DNA from: Chryseobacterium sp.
GTDB taxonomy: Bacteria > Bacteroidota > Bacteroidia > Flavobacteriales > Weeksellaceae
Assembly: GCA_031286615.1 (NCBI GenBank)
Contig: JAITUA010000018.1
Span: 62,001-126,000 of the forward strand
Direction of reading: 5' to 3'
DNA length: 64,000 nt
The notes below the pieces were generated by a model. It was given only the letters and a program-made list of their open reading frames with translations. It made no database searches and had not been told where the DNA came from. The translations under genes were made by a program, and so were the position numbers. Shown piece after piece: positions 63,417 to 64,000 of this stretch (position 1 is the first letter of the stretch; every line of letters starts with the position of its first letter).

Positions 63417-64000
63417 ATGAAACAAGTACTTTTACTTCTTTGCTGTATGTTTTTCTTTACTATGTCTGCTCAAAAAAAAGGGAAAGACTATAGTAATATT
63501 CTGAAAAGTAATAATATCTATGAGATCAATGCTTTCTTAAGAGATGCCCATCCTGATGATCCCCGCAGGTCTGTCCTTAAACCAAGAGTAATGGAAATGA
63601 TGAAGGAATATATCAAAAATGCACATCCTGCGGACCAAAAAGTAAAAGATATGCAGGAAATGCTTGCTATGCTGAGGAGAAGGCCTTCCACAAAGATCAC
63701 TTTTGATGAAATGAATGCTATCATCAAACAGAAGCAGATAGCAAAATATAAGGCAGAACTGGCAGCAAAACAACCTACTACCGTTTATACTCCAAGTACT
63801 GCACAGAATACATATGTTGTAAATGCAGCAGCCAATACAGCAATTCCAAATGCAGAAGCTGAAGAATTTAACATGCTGATGGCAGTTTCTCCCGTAGAAC
63901 ACAAAAATAAGACTGTAAAAATCCTCAACTCTTTATTTGATAATGACCCCAATGCTAAAGAATGCATCGTCCTGATTCAAAATAAATCCGATTGTAATAT
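63417..64000 (+). CDS. Exported DUF6759-like protein, copy 2 (runs off window)
   Basis: 194 residues visible from the ATG at 63417, with no stop before the window end. Signal peptide (about 1-19, MSA-Q), then a Lys/Met-rich helical region (about 25-120), a low-complexity linker and LFDNDPNAKECIVLIQNKSDCN, which matches LFNNDVNKSEAYINIKNKSSCN in the gene at 53668-54444. Function unknown. Confidence 0.75.
   Translation, partial: MKQVLLLLCCMFFFTMSAQKKGKDYSNILKSNNIYEINAFLRDAHPDDPRRSVLKPRVMEMMKEYIKNAHPADQKVKDMQEMLAMLRRRPSTKITFDEMNAIIKQKQIAKYKAELAAKQPTTVYTPSTAQNTYVVNAAANTAIPNAEAEEFNMLMAVSPVEHKNKTVKILNSLFDNDPNAKECIVLIQNKSDCN

Overview
The window looks like chromosomal DNA from a Flavobacteriia/Weeksellaceae bacterium of the Chryseobacterium type. 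This rests on protein content and promoter style, not on a database search. The signs are an AT-rich genome, promoters of the form TTTG-N19-TAnnTTTG with no Shine-Dalgarno sites, T9SS type A and type B sorting domains, a Bacteroidetes-type TonB/ExbB/ExbD/ExbD operon, bacillithiol deacetylase, and DUF6759-like proteins.

Layout. 0-7.7 kb: 5' part of a secreted protein, tRNA-His, bshB1, a TPR protein, a PstS-like lipoprotein, and an exbB-exbD-exbD-tonB operon, nearly all on the minus strand. 7.9-11.4 kb: leuS and a lipocalin-like lipoprotein. 11.5-17.5 kb: envelope genes (acyltransferase, GT2, Kdo transferase waaA) plus NlpC/P60 and an O-methyltransferase. 17.5-20.8 kb: an accessory patch with a short Cys-rich bacteriocin-like peptide gene, a possible second small gene, two membrane-anchored unknowns and an HTTM membrane protein. 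20.8-40 kb: mostly housekeeping genes (OmpA lipoprotein, tilS, dsbD, an orphan exbD, hydrolases, nrnA, rpmH, ftsE, trmN6, sensor kinase, ribE, pdxA, DUF177-rpmF, accB-accC, rocD), interrupted by one repeat-rich T9SS protein. 40.4-47.4 kb: seven glycosyltransferase genes in two convergent operons (4 plus, 3 minus). 47.5-50.7 kb: two tandem MACPF (perforin-fold) lipoproteins. 51-55.4 kb: gltX, accA, a DUF6759-like protein, tsf. 55.8-64 kb: two very large paralogous T9SS type-B surface proteins, a carboxypeptidase-regulatory-like protein and the 5' part of a second DUF6759-like gene.

How the parts may work together. The TonB/ExbBD set energises outer-membrane import. accA, accB and accC supply three of four acetyl-CoA carboxylase subunits. 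waaA, the acyltransferase and the glycosyltransferases build or decorate surface glycans. The most interesting block is 40.4-50.7 kb. Two MACPF lipoproteins share a palindrome and promoter layout at almost identical spacing, and sit beside glycosyltransferases that could set surface-glycan identity. This resembles the Bacteroides situation, where MACPF antimicrobial proteins (BSAPs) are linked to LPS-glycan genes that determine resistance. That functional link is inference here.

No insertion sequences, CRISPR arrays, integrases or clear pseudogenes were seen.
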